From: Mycobacterium yunnanensis
GTDB lineage: Bacteria; Actinomycetota; Actinomycetes; Mycobacteriales; Mycobacteriaceae
Length of the DNA stretch: 59,853 bases
Assembly: GCF_025823185.1 (NCBI RefSeq)
Contig: NZ_JACKVK010000012.1
Span: 1 to 59,853, forward strand
Direction: 5' to 3'
Positions 49,508 to 58,036 of the stretch are shown here, one piece after another (positions within the stretch are counted from its first letter, which is position 1; every line of letters starts with the position of its first letter). A model generated the notes under the pieces. The model was given only the letters and a program-made list of their open reading frames with translations. It had not been told where the DNA came from and searched no databases. The position numbers and the translations under genes are program-made.

Positions 49508-50062
49508 ATGGACAAACTTCACTGGGTCACCTCGACTTTGGGCATCGTCCTAGCCCTGGGGCTGACGCGTCTTCTGACGACGGGCGTATCACTGTTCCGT
49601 GTCCGCGACCAGGTCAAGATGGATTGGATGGCCGTCGTCTGGGCGGGGTCGATCTTCCTGCTGTTACTGCAATTATCCTGGGCGACTTTGTACTTGGCGC
49701 AAGTCGACACAAACTGGACATTTCCCAAATTCCTGGTGGTTCTGAGCGAAGCGACGCTGCTGTACGTGGCCGCTGCGCTGATACTCCCGTCCCACGAGCT
49801 CCGAGCAGGGGAGACACTGCGCGACTACTTCGACAAGGACGGCCACTGGGCGGTAGCCGTCGTGGCGGTCTACAAGGCGGTGGCGATGCTCATGAACTGG
49901 GCTGCATTCGACGCCTGGCCTCTGACTCGAGACGGCGCCGTCAACGCCGTCCTGTTGGTGAGCGCAACGGCGTTCGGCATGACGCACCGGGTGCGCGCAC
50001 AATGGGTGACGACGCTCGTGTTTGCCGCTGTGTTGGTTGGTGCCGCATTCCTCATCGGATGA
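49508..50062 (+). CDS. Small multipass membrane protein of unknown function
   Basis: A 184-residue protein with about five or six membrane spans (first: HWVTSTLGIVLALGLTRLLTTGVSLF). A conserved-looking soluble turn LPSHELRAGETLRDYFDKDGHW lies between spans 3 and 4. AGGGAGG precedes the ATG. I do not recognise the family. It stands between the EAL-DICT gene and a convergent acetyltransferase gene. Confidence 0.72.
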   Translation: MDKLHWVTSTLGIVLALGLTRLLTTGVSLFRVRDQVKMDWMAVVWAGSIFLLLLQLSWATLYLAQVDTNWTFPKFLVVLSEATLLYVAAALILPSHELRAGETLRDYFDKDGHWAVAVVAVYKAVAMLMNWAAFDAWPLTRDGAVNAVLLVSATAFGMTHRVRAQWVTTLVFAAVLVGAAFLIG

Positions 50063-50103
50063 CGGTGCCGCCGATGCGCCGCCCCAAGATCGACTACCGA
50101 CGA

Positions 50104-50571
50104 TTAGGGGAGTGCCTTGCGCATCCGCATCGACGTCATCTCGTAGCCCAAGGATTGATAGAGACCTACCGCGACCGCATTGTGGCCAAAGACGTTCAGT
50201 CCCAGGTCTACAGCGCCGTGTCGGAGCGCCACCTGTTCGGCCAGAACCATCACCTGCCTGCCGAGGCCGCGACCCCGCCGCGCTTCGGCGACGATGATGT
50301 CGAATACCCACCAGTGCTGGGGTTGCTCGGCCGACTGCGGTCCAATCCACAGCAGGCCGGCGTTGAATCCCTCGTCTTCGATGCGGAAGACGAGGTGACC
50401 CGGGGCCGCGCGTCCGCCCGGGAAGTCCCGGGCGAACGTGTCCGCCGCGGTTGTACTGGCTATGGACGCAGGGACGCCGGCGGCCTCCAGATTGACCCGA
50501 TACGACTCGGCGGCGTCGATGAGGTACGTGGCGACGTCGTCGTCGGTGGCGGGTTCGAGTGCAACGGGCAT
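50104..50571 (-). CDS. GNAT family N-acetyltransferase
   Basis: A 155-residue GNAT protein. The acetyl-CoA motif is IIVAEARRGRGLGRQVMVLAEQVA (about 94-117), and the C-terminal part VFGHNAVAVGLYQSLGYEM contains the usual Asn and Tyr. It acetylates an amine, substrate unknown. The ATG at 50571 is preferred because a TAGCCT box ends 5 nt upstream, and because the same start arrangement and N-terminal peptide (M.VALEPA.DDDV) recur in the membrane protein at 51815-52963. The frame is open to 50823 without support. Confidence 0.85.
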   Translation of the reverse strand: MPVALEPATDDDVATYLIDAAESYRVNLEAAGVPASIASTTAADTFARDFPGGRAAPGHLVFRIEDEGFNAGLLWIGPQSAEQPQHWWVFDIIVAEARRGRGLGRQVMVLAEQVALRHGAVDLGLNVFGHNAVAVGLYQSLGYEMTSMRMRKALP

Positions 50572-50713
50572 GCCGAAGGCTACTACCACCGGGCAGACGG
50601 GCATCGTCGAACCGCCGAGCGTCGCCGCTGGGTGCGGACGACCCCGTCGAACGGTCTCAGCTGACGACACTCGCGCCGGACGGGTCTTGGTCTTGAGCCC
50701 GTTGAACGATTGA

Positions 50714-51205
50714 ATGTGGCTCATGGTGGGCCACTCGGCGATCTTGGTGACGGGGATGTCTGGCGTGGGGAAGTCGGCGGCGTTGCTTGAGTTGACCCGA
50801 CGCGGGTTCACCGCCATCGACACCGACGATGCCCACTGGATTCATGTCCTCGACGGCGAACCGCTGTGGATAGAGGCCCTCATCGACGAGCTTTTGGCGC
50901 GACCCCGCGCGACACCACTGTTCGTCCAAGGAACGGTCGCCAACCAGGGATGCTTCTACGACCGCTTCGATGCCGTCGTGCTGCTGAGTGCGCCCCCGGA
51001 CGTCGTATTCGAGCGCCTTGCCCACCGCACCAATAATCCATTCGGCAAGACTCGAGCCCAACGTCGGCAGATTGCCGCCGACATTTCCCGAGTCGAACCG
51101 CTCTTACGGCAGGCGGCCACCCACGAGATCGTCACCACCCGTCCGCTCGCTGAGGTGGTCGATGAATTGGTTGCCATCGCTGACAACCCTCGCCAACGCC
51201 GGTAG
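50714..51205 (+). CDS. P-loop NTPase, small kinase-like (shikimate/adenylate kinase fold)
   Basis: A 163-residue protein. The Walker A GMSGVGKS (about 14-21) is followed by FTAIDTDD (acceptor-binding region) and a LID-like segment RTNNPFGKTRAQRRQI. This is the layout of short AAA/kinase-like proteins that phosphorylate small molecules. The substrate is unknown. The start is ATG 50714, or ATG 50723 three codons later. It is divergent from the GNAT gene. Confidence 0.82.
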   Translation: MWLMVGHSAILVTGMSGVGKSAALLELTRRGFTAIDTDDAHWIHVLDGEPLWIEALIDELLARPRATPLFVQGTVANQGCFYDRFDAVVLLSAPPDVVFERLAHRTNNPFGKTRAQRRQIAADISRVEPLLRQAATHEIVTTRPLAEVVDELVAIADNPRQRR

Positions 51206-51625
51206 CACGTCGATCCTTTGACGGTACAACCCGCTGAAGCCACTCAGCCGGCATCTGATGCGACCGAGGAAGACGCGGCGCTGAACGAAAATCGGTTGCT
51301 CGAAAGCTGAGCCGCGGCGTTGACTGGGGAACATGAACGAGGGGGATGAAACCCGGCTGGCCGGCATCGTGGCTCGACGATTCGGGGTCGCCGAAAGCAT
51401 CGACGGTGGCTGGGAGACGTTGCGAGTCAGTGCCATCGGAGGTGCGTGGGGACGGGAGACTGCGGCAGCAGTTCAGGTCGTCGGTATGAAACCGTGGGTT
51501 CTCCGAGGCGAGGTATCACCACGACGTCGGCATGGCGACTAGCGTTCTCCACGTAGAGAGCAGGGTTCGGTTGGGGGAGCGGGGATCGCCAGCGATCGAG
51601 ATGAACATCCACTACGGGAGAACTG
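51206..51625. other. Gene-poor region
   Basis: About 420 bases with no gene I can support. A frame at 51333-51542 (69 codons, ATG) reads acceptably but has no SD and no family resemblance. With the SRPBCC remnant that follows, this stretch may be decayed coding DNA. Confidence 0.4.
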
Positions 51626-51835
51626 ATGAAGGACATTGCTTCCCGCAGGCGAAATCAGCCCGCCCCTCCCGCAGCGATTTTCGACGATCTCTGCAATCCC
51701 AATCGTCAGCCGGTGCGACCGTGGCTGCACGTACGGCCAATGAACAATTGTCAGTGGGGAGCACGCTGCTCAGGCGTCCGGCGTCGGCCGTGTTGGCAAG
51801 CCGGTGGACGTCCGCTACGCCTCATGTGCGTCTGA
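51626..51835 (+). pseudogene. Truncated SRPBCC/START-like gene remnant
   Basis: A frame with a good SD (GGGAGA before the ATG) begins MKDIASRRRNQPAPPAAIFDDLCNPNRQPVRPWLH in pattern. This resembles the first beta-strand and helix of SRPBCC (Bet v1-like) proteins (PAPPxxVFxxLxDPxR). After about 35 residues the sequence loses this character and becomes Arg/Trp/Cys-rich, and the remaining 110 residues expected for the fold are missing. It is adjacent to the 3' end of the convergent membrane-protein gene. I infer a deletion remnant. Confidence 0.4.
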
Positions 51836-52963
51836 CAACCTGCGGTAGCGGTTGCGGGCGATGAGGGTGACGTGCAATTCCTCGATGAGGGGGTTGAGGA
51901 AGTCCTTCTTGTAGTCTTCGTCGCCGACCGTGCGGGCGCTCACGTACATGAACGTCAGGGCGCACAGGATGAGGGTCATGTGGATCAACGACTGCGGCAC
52001 GGGAATCGTCATGCCCAGCACAGTCCCGTCGCTGGCCCCGCCACCAGTCCACTTCCCCAGCAGCTCCGGGCTCAGCACGATCAATCCCAAGACGAAGTAG
52101 ATGGCGGCGATTGAGATCGCGACCATCATGAGATGTGCGACCTGGGCGGCTGCCAGCACGACGACGACATTGCACCGCTCGCCCCAGGTGAGCGGATCGG
52201 CGGCGGCCGGATTCGGCGTCGCGGCGAATGGGCTGGAACTCAAGTCATGGGTGTCGCGGTGCGGACCGGTGACCGCCTCTGACAGCATCGAGCCGACGCG
52301 CGAATTGCTGACCGAGACAAGGAAAGCGATGCTTATCGCGAGCAAGAAGAGCAGCGCGACCATTAACCGCGTCCGGCTGATCGTCGACGCCAAGATCCAC
52401 GTGTAGCTATTGAGGAACACCACCACGGTCAACAGAAGCACCGGCAGCGCGCGGACGAACAAGGCCCCCATCGCCACGGCCTGCACCATCGTCAGTCGGA
52501 CCGCCCAGCCCAACACCGCGCCAGCCCCGGTCGCCGTACCAACCGCGACGACCGAGACGACGACGACGCTGCCCACCAAATGCGAGACACCGCCTTGAAT
52601 TACTCCAGCCACGACCGCGACCAGCGCCGCGATGATCGACGTGATGAGCTGCGTCCTACGGCTGAGGCGGTGTGACACCACGCGGCCGACCAGCACCGCC
52701 AGCGGAACGGTGAGGGCGACGACGGCCAGGACGATCCGCTCGGCGGGCGTCGGGGCGCCGTCGATGTAGATCTCGCTGGTACCGGTTAGGGCGTACACCA
52801 CCAGCAGCGCCAGCACCACCACCGCGTACGCGGCGAGCGCAGGGGCCGACCGGGACAACAGGTGCCGTGCGCGGGCCCGAACCGTCAGCACGGCAGGCAG
52901 TCCCCGTTCCAGGAACCAGCCCTCTACGTCGTCGTCGACGGCGGGTTCGAGCGCAACGGCCAT
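51815..52963 (-). CDS. Multipass membrane protein of unknown function
   Basis: A 382-residue protein with about nine membrane spans from residue 40 on (for example YAVVVLALLVVYALTG and IVLAVVALTVPLAVLVG) and a cytoplasmic tail ending DEDYKKDFLNPLIEELHVTLIARNRYR. The family is not recognised. The start at 52963 is preferred because TAACCT lies 5 nt upstream and the same start context occurs at the GNAT gene; the frame is open to 53119. The N-terminal residues MAVALEPAVDDDVEGW match the GNAT N-terminus at both protein and DNA level. It is divergent from a CDGP secreted protein. Confidence 0.7.
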   Translation of the reverse strand: MAVALEPAVDDDVEGWFLERGLPAVLTVRARARHLLSRSAPALAAYAVVVLALLVVYALTGTSEIYIDGAPTPAERIVLAVVALTVPLAVLVGRVVSHRLSRRTQLITSIIAALVAVVAGVIQGGVSHLVGSVVVVSVVAVGTATGAGAVLGWAVRLTMVQAVAMGALFVRALPVLLLTVVVFLNSYTWILASTISRTRLMVALLFLLAISIAFLVSVSNSRVGSMLSEAVTGPHRDTHDLSSSPFAATPNPAAADPLTWGERCNVVVVLAAAQVAHLMMVAISIAAIYFVLGLIVLSPELLGKWTGGGASDGTVLGMTIPVPQSLIHMTLILCALTFMYVSARTVGDEDYKKDFLNPLIEELHVTLIARNRYRRLSDAHEA

Positions 52964-52968
52964 GCCGA

Positions 52969-52974
52969 AGGTTA
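52969..52974 (-). promoter_or_regulatory. -10 box (TAACCT) of the membrane protein gene
   Basis: The minus-strand TAACCT ends 5 nt before the ATG at 52963. The GNAT gene has the equivalent TAGCCT at 50577-50582 with the same 5-nt spacing. Confidence 0.4.
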
Positions 52975-52994
52975 CTACCAGCGGGCACGCGGGC

Positions 52995-53073
52995 GTCCCC
53001 TGATCGGGGGACAGGTGTTTCATCTGGCGCCGTGTCCGATCGCGGGACAGACGTGGCCAATGGGCTGCGGCAC
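52995..53073 (+). promoter_or_regulatory. CDGP promoter cassette, copy 1
   Basis: Starts with the 18-mer GTCCCCTGATCGGGGGAC (near-palindrome). GATCG follows at offset 43, GGACA with ACGTGGCC at offset 50 and TGCGGCAC at offset 71. All four blocks recur at identical spacing at 57166-57244. The cassette ends 67 bp before the CDGP start at 53140. Confidence 0.75.
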
Positions 53074-53139
53074 GCTTCATACATCGCCGGCACCAGCCGC
53101 GCAGAGTGTCAAAGAACAACCGACGACAGGGGATTCACG

Positions 53140-53568
53140 ATGACCACCACCTCCACCTCGCTCCGGATGCGCCGCCTCTTGGGGGGAATCGTCCTGAGCG
53201 GAGCGTCGGCGTTGATTGCCCTAGGTGTCCCCGCCGTTGGCCATGCCGACCCCGGACCCACCGCCGGCCCCACCATGGGATGCGAAGTCATCCACTGGGG
53301 CGCCTTCGGCAACGACCGCCGCAAGGTCTGCGACGGCCCCCAGCAGTCGGACGGAACCTGGCAGCGCACCCGGACCGTCTTCACCCCGGAACGCGACACG
53401 CCCGTCAACTGCTGGACGAACCCCTCTCACCCCGAGAACGGTCCGATTTGCCTCGGTGGCTACCGCCCGGAAACCGTCCAGACGCAGGAGACCTACCCGG
53501 TGGCACCCAGCACGGTGCTGCCCGACGAGCCCGGGTGGCTGCCGCCGTACACCTACAACGTCTTCTGA
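53140..53568 (+). CDS. Secreted CDGP-domain protein, paralogue 1
   Basis: A 142-residue exported protein. A signal peptide (MRRLLGGIVLSGASALIALGVPAVGHADP, cleavage after about residue 36) is followed by the CDGP domain: MGCEVIHWG, DRRKVCDGPQQSDGTWQRTRTVFTP, two later cysteines and LPDEPGWLPPYTYNVF. Four Cys suggest two disulfides. CDGP proteins are small mycobacterial secreted proteins of unknown role. SD GACAGGGGA precedes the ATG. A paralogue with the same promoter lies 4.2 kb away, on the other side of the SARP gene. Confidence 0.87.
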   Translation: MTTTSTSLRMRRLLGGIVLSGASALIALGVPAVGHADPGPTAGPTMGCEVIHWGAFGNDRRKVCDGPQQSDGTWQRTRTVFTPERDTPVNCWTNPSHPENGPICLGGYRPETVQTQETYPVAPSTVLPDEPGWLPPYTYNVF

Positions 53569-53588
53569 TGTCGCGGCTCCAGCCGCCC

Positions 53589-56500
53589 CTAGTCAGGTGG
53601 TGTTGCGACCACGTCGACGCGTCGACGCACGGCGGTGGCGCCGACGTCGTCGGCTAGTCGACGGGCACGGGTAACGGCTTGAGTCGACGGACGTCCGTCT
53701 CGTCGCGCCTCCAGAAGGACGGCGAGATAGCTCGTTTCGGCGAGCCAACCACGGAACCCGTGTTTCTGATGCTCGGAGAGGGCACCCTCGAGATGTTCGG
53801 CCGCCAAGTCGAAGCGGCGCAGGGCAATGGCCAGCTCGGTAAGGTGATGGTCTACGACACCAAAGATCGACGCCCACGAAATCGTGGTCTTACCAGTGTG
53901 TTCGGCCAGAAGGTCGTAGACGATTTCGCACACCTCGGTGTTGCCGACCTGGGCCGCCACTCGGCCGATGGTGGCGATGGTGCTCAGCCACATGTTGTCG
54001 ACGGGGATGTCCTCGATGCGTCGTCGGTCGTACCAGTCGACGAGCTCGACGGCGGCCTCGAGGTTTCCCACGTCGACGTGTGCGGTCGCCAGGCATGCGC
54101 GGTAGGTGGGGACGACGTCGAATCGTTCGGTGATGTCCGATGCCGCGGCGACGAGGTCGCCCATGTCGCCGCGCAATGTACGAAGTGCGAAGAGTTGCCC
54201 CATCAATCGTCCGTAGGAGTAGGACACAGCCGGCGACGAGGGAACGTCGCGGAGCGCGTCGAAGTTTTCGTCGCACCGCCGAAGCCTGCCGGTGGCCAAG
54301 TCGATGCCGAAGTCGACGTTGGCCACCATCCACGCCAACTCGGGATCGCGCCCGACGCGCGCCTCGGTCAGAGTGGACCGGGTCTGCCTGGCGTGGACGA
54401 CGAGTCCGTACTCGATTTGATGGCGCGCGACCCACGTCAACACCAAGGGGTCGACCCGTCGCGACGGCAACCCGTCTAGCAGTCCCATCAGCTCCGTGTA
54501 CGCCGACTCACGGACGTCGGCGCTAGACGGCACCCGCAGAACCACCAAAACAGCGAACAGGGCGGCAATGAGTGCATCTTTGTCGCCGGAGGATCGGGCC
54601 AGCTCGATGGATTGGTCGAGCAGGTCACGAAGAGCGCCGGAGTCGGCCACCCAGACTTGTTCGATAGCCAACTGCGCCAAGAGAAGAGCGGCCGCCGACC
54701 CGTCGGCATGTCCGGCGGATTCCAGGATGTGCAGCGCCTCGAGGAGCGTGTCGATCCGGTCGGGATCGTGATGAATGTGGGCGTAGAGAGTGCCGGGCCG
54801 GTCGTTTGCAAGTGTCGCGGCCACCTGCAATTGCGTGTCGCCCAGTCGTCTGGCCATCGCGACCGCCTCGAAGAGGGTGTCTCGAAAGGCGGAGTCAAGT
54901 GACTTGCGCTGGGCGCGGCCCAAACCGATCAACATCTGACAACGCGCTGCCGAGTCCCCACGCGACGTCAACTGTTCGGTGGCCTTGGTGTAGAACACCA
55001 CGGCGTCCTCATAGGCGCCGAGCGCCATGGCGCGGTCGCCGGCCCGTCGGGAGAAATCTGCAGCGCGGCGGCGTTCGGTGTCCAAGCCGCGAGAGAAGTG
55101 ATATGCGAGCCGCGCATAATCCTCGGCGGCCGTGGCACCACCTAGACGCTCCGTCACGAGTGCCACGCGGGTGTGCAACTGCGCACGACGGCGGCCGCTG
55201 ATGCCCTCGTATACGGCCTCCTGTACCAGCGGGTGACGCAAGCGGATCTCGCTGCCCGAAGTCGTCTCGACGACCAACCGGTGGCGTTCCAATTCGTCGA
55301 GCGCGTCGGCGAACGCAACGTCGTCGAGATCGTCGACCGCAGAACGCAAGACGAGACGTTGGGAGACCATGCCCACCACCGAGCACACCCGCAACAACCC
55401 GCGAGCCGCCGGCGTCAGTAGACGTTCGCGCTGGGCCACGGACTCGGCGACGGACACCGGGAACGTCGCATCGGAACCGGACTGATCCGCATTGATCAAC
55501 GAAACGACGAACAAGGGGAGGCCGTCGGTGCGTTCGTGAAGCGCGGTCGGGTCGAGTGTGCTGCCCTCCGCCTCGACAAGGGCGCCGACTTCAGCCAAAC
55601 TCAGCCCACCCAAGTGGACTCGGTGCATCCCGCTGTTCCGCGTCAACCCCGACAGTGTCGCGCGGACGTCAGTGTCGTCGGCGTACTCCGCGCGGACGGT
55701 GGCTATGACGCACAGGCGGGTCTGCTCGGAAGCATGGACCAAATACCGCAGGACAGCCAGGGTGGTCGTCGACGACCACTGCAGATCGTCGACGATCAAG
55801 ACGGTGGGTCCCGACCTGACCGGCGAGGTCAACCATTCGAAGACCGCGGTCATCACGGCGACCCTCTCGTCGCCCTCCGTCCGTGTCGGCACCGTCTCGC
55901 CCATGCGCCGCGCCACCCTCGGAACAAGACGCAAAACATCGGTACCGTTGACTTCCAACCACTTTCGAATCTCAGACGGGCTCAATGCGTCCAGCTCGCA
56001 ACCGATCGCCTCCACGAATGGCTCGAACGGCATGACGGCTTCTTCGCTGCACCGGCCGAATAGGACATGAGCGCCGGCCGCACGCGCACGTTTCATGATC
56101 TCGAGCGCGATGGTGGTCTTGCCGCTTCCGGCCTCGCCGGTGACGACCACGAACTGCCCGCGGCCCCGGTCGGCGCGGCCCACGGCGTTGGCCACCGCCG
56201 ACAATTCCCGTTCACGTCCGACGAAGTAATCACCGACGTCGTCTGCCGGTCGTGGCGCCTGGGCCGCGGGCTCGTCGGCCCGCAGGATCCGGAGATACAG
56301 CGCCTCCGTCTCGGCCGACGGTGCGGTACCGAGTTCGCGGTCCAGAGCGAGACGGCATCTCGCGGCCGCCTGCAATGCTTGTCCCCTCTCACCGAGCGTC
56401 ATGTATCCGGCCATGACCGCGCGGTAGGCGCTTTCGCGCAGTGGATCCAAGATCAGCAGCGCCTCCGCTGATGCGATCGCCCGTGTCGGTTCGCCCCTCT

Positions 56501-57017
56501 TCAGTGATTCGTTGGCGTCCATCTCGAACGCCTGCCGGCGCAGTTGCTCTACTTCGGCACGCACGTCATCGGCCCACGCCCCGCCCACGCCAATCAGCGT
56601 GGGTTCTGAGGTGAGTTCGAGTGCCCGCCGCGCGCCGGTCACCGAACTGCCCGGAGTGGTGGCGCAGAGTCGCCGAAGCATCTCGATGTCGGTGGCGAGC
56701 CCGTCGGGTAACGACAATCGAACGTTTCCGCCGCGTGAGCGCACGCAGCCCGCGGGCAAGTGGGCCAGCTCCATGGTGTCGCGCACTCGAGACAAAACCC
56801 CGCGCAACGCAGCGTTCCACGATTGGGGGCGGTCCTTGGGCCACAGGATCCCGGCGAGTTCATCCTGGGCAATGTCGCGATTGCGATTGACGGCCAGGTA
56901 GGCCAAGACGTCGACGCAACGTGCTCCACCGACCGCCCGCGGGTCGACGACCTGCCCACGGTGGACGACCCGCAGGTCCCCGATGAGACGAACTGCGACC
57001 GTCTCATCCTCGTCCAT
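53589..57017 (-). CDS. Giant SARP-type regulator: winged helix, BTAD, AAA/STAND ATPase and TPR-like repeats
   Basis: A 1142-residue regulator. An OmpR-like winged helix (about 7-98) is followed by a bacterial transcriptional activator domain (about 108-245). The ATPase has Walker A GEAGSGKT (294-301) and Walker B VLIVDDLQW (406-414). A helical repeat region of TPR type follows to the C-terminus; no C-terminal LuxR HTH is present. The AfsR/DnrI-like layout means ATP- and ligand-controlled transcription activation. The ATG at 57017 is supported by TATTCT 7 nt upstream; the frame is open to 57221. It lies between two CDGP paralogues and may control them. Confidence 0.9.
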   Translation of the reverse strand: MDEDETVAVRLIGDLRVVHRGQVVDPRAVGGARCVDVLAYLAVNRNRDIAQDELAGILWPKDRPQSWNAALRGVLSRVRDTMELAHLPAGCVRSRGGNVRLSLPDGLATDIEMLRRLCATTPGSSVTGARRALELTSEPTLIGVGGAWADDVRAEVEQLRRQAFEMDANESLKRGEPTRAIASAEALLILDPLRESAYRAVMAGYMTLGERGQALQAAARCRLALDRELGTAPSAETEALYLRILRADEPAAQAPRPADDVGDYFVGRERELSAVANAVGRADRGRGQFVVVTGEAGSGKTTIALEIMKRARAAGAHVLFGRCSEEAVMPFEPFVEAIGCELDALSPSEIRKWLEVNGTDVLRLVPRVARRMGETVPTRTEGDERVAVMTAVFEWLTSPVRSGPTVLIVDDLQWSSTTTLAVLRYLVHASEQTRLCVIATVRAEYADDTDVRATLSGLTRNSGMHRVHLGGLSLAEVGALVEAEGSTLDPTALHERTDGLPLFVVSLINADQSGSDATFPVSVAESVAQRERLLTPAARGLLRVCSVVGMVSQRLVLRSAVDDLDDVAFADALDELERHRLVVETTSGSEIRLRHPLVQEAVYEGISGRRRAQLHTRVALVTERLGGATAAEDYARLAYHFSRGLDTERRRAADFSRRAGDRAMALGAYEDAVVFYTKATEQLTSRGDSAARCQMLIGLGRAQRKSLDSAFRDTLFEAVAMARRLGDTQLQVAATLANDRPGTLYAHIHHDPDRIDTLLEALHILESAGHADGSAAALLLAQLAIEQVWVADSGALRDLLDQSIELARSSGDKDALIAALFAVLVVLRVPSSADVRESAYTELMGLLDGLPSRRVDPLVLTWVARHQIEYGLVVHARQTRSTLTEARVGRDPELAWMVANVDFGIDLATGRLRRCDENFDALRDVPSSPAVSYSYGRLMGQLFALRTLRGDMGDLVAAASDITERFDVVPTYRACLATAHVDVGNLEAAVELVDWYDRRRIEDIPVDNMWLSTIATIGRVAAQVGNTEVCEIVYDLLAEHTGKTTISWASIFGVVDHHLTELAIALRRFDLAAEHLEGALSEHQKHGFRGWLAETSYLAVLLEARRDGRPSTQAVTRARRLADDVGATAVRRRVDVVATPPD

Positions 57018-57024
57018 CTGCGCC

Positions 57025-57030
57025 AGAATA
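57025..57030 (-). promoter_or_regulatory. -10 box (TATTCT) of leaderless SARP gene
   Basis: The minus-strand hexamer TATTCT is followed by 7 nt and the ATG at 57017. This decides the start against the longer frame to 57221, whose upstream part contains the promoter cassette of the divergent gene. Confidence 0.5.
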
Positions 57031-57165
57031 AGACACACCTGAATTCGCTGTGACAGTGGGAGCTTGCTCGCAATTCGTCGTCTCGGGGTAGATGCGCAAA
57101 CAAACGCCGTCGAGTTCGAATTCGACCGGGGCGAAGACGCGGCCGCCGTCGGATGCATTGGCGCC

Positions 57166-57244
57166 GTCCCCTGATCGGGGGACTGGAAGTTCCCCTCGTC
57201 GTGTGGCTGATCGTCGGACATACGTGGCCGGTTCGGTGCGGCAC
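57166..57244 (+). promoter_or_regulatory. CDGP promoter cassette, copy 2
   Basis: The same 18-mer as at 52995-53012, and GATCG, GGACA/ACGTGGCC and TGCGGCAC at the same offsets, ending 60 bp before the CDGP start at 57305. Sequence between the blocks has diverged, so the blocks look selected. Confidence 0.75.
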
Positions 57245-57304
57245 TGTAGGTCCATCACCGGAACTCGCCGGTACGACAGACCAAGGACCGACAGGGGAAT
57301 CGAC

Positions 57305-57718
57305 ATGGCCACCTTCACCTCCCGCGTGACGCGACGCATCGGCCTGGGGGCCGTGGTGGCCGTCGCTCCGGTGCTCGTCGCCGTGGGCACCGCCGCGGCC
57401 AGTCAGGCTCAGGGCGCGCCGAGCCCGGGCATGGGGTGCGAGACCGTGCATTGGGGTTTCCTCGGTGGTGATCGGCGGGAGGTATGCGACGGTGCCAAGC
57501 AGGCTGACGGCAGTTGGCAGCGCACCCGCACGGTCTTCACCCCGAGCCACTATCAGCCGTTGAACTGCTTGTCCGGCGGCTCGGGAAATCTCACGTGCTT
57601 CGGTGGGTATCTGGTTCCGGAGACGACTCAGACCCAGGAGTCCTACCCGGTGACCGCGGACACCGTGCTGCCCGACGAGCCAGGTTGGCTGCCCCCGGGA
57701 ACCGACAACATCCTGTAA
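57305..57718 (+). CDS. Secreted CDGP-domain protein, paralogue 2
   Basis: A 137-residue exported protein with a signal peptide (RRIGLGAVVAVAPVLVAVGTAAASQAQG) and a CDGP-type domain closely matching paralogue 1: MGCETVHWG, DRREVCDGAKQADGSWQRTRTVFTP, CLSGGSGNLTCFGGY, TVLPDEPGWLPPGTDNIL. The motif here reads CDGA. SD GACAGGGGAAT precedes the ATG. It is divergent from the SARP gene and shares the promoter cassette with paralogue 1, so both probably answer to the same regulator. Confidence 0.87.
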   Translation: MATFTSRVTRRIGLGAVVAVAPVLVAVGTAAASQAQGAPSPGMGCETVHWGFLGGDRREVCDGAKQADGSWQRTRTVFTPSHYQPLNCLSGGSGNLTCFGGYLVPETTQTQESYPVTADTVLPDEPGWLPPGTDNIL

Positions 57719-58036
57719 CCGGCGACGGGGTGCCCAATCTCCCAACCATTAGCGGTGGCGATCCCGTGTGTTTGCTGAGAAGCGACTTGGACATCGTCGC
57801 GCGTGACGGCGGCGCCGCTGACCCCAATGCGGGGACGTTTACAAAATTCTTGCATTTCGCACTTACGGTGTTGGCGGACCCGGCACCGAGAGAGTGACCG
57901 GTCGCACCGATGACCGTATTGCTGAGCACACCCAGTGATCACGCTGGAAAGGGCGTACGTGAACCGCGCGCTCGTGCCCCACCCATCCAAGCAACGGTTC
58001 GCCGCTGCCTCCCACCCCGACCGTCTGAGGGACGAC
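57719..58036. other. Intergenic region after CDGP paralogue 2
   Basis: About 318 bases. Open frames pass through but none has both a start signal and family character. The right end supplies the SD (GAGGGA) of the ABM gene. I see no repeat or dyad worth naming. Confidence 0.4.

Noticed and set aside
53602..53700. Terminator or attachment site suspected in GTCGAC-rich sequence at the SARP 3' end
   Set aside because: The GTCGAC repeats are ordinary codon bias (Val-Asp) in the coding region and form no consistent stem.
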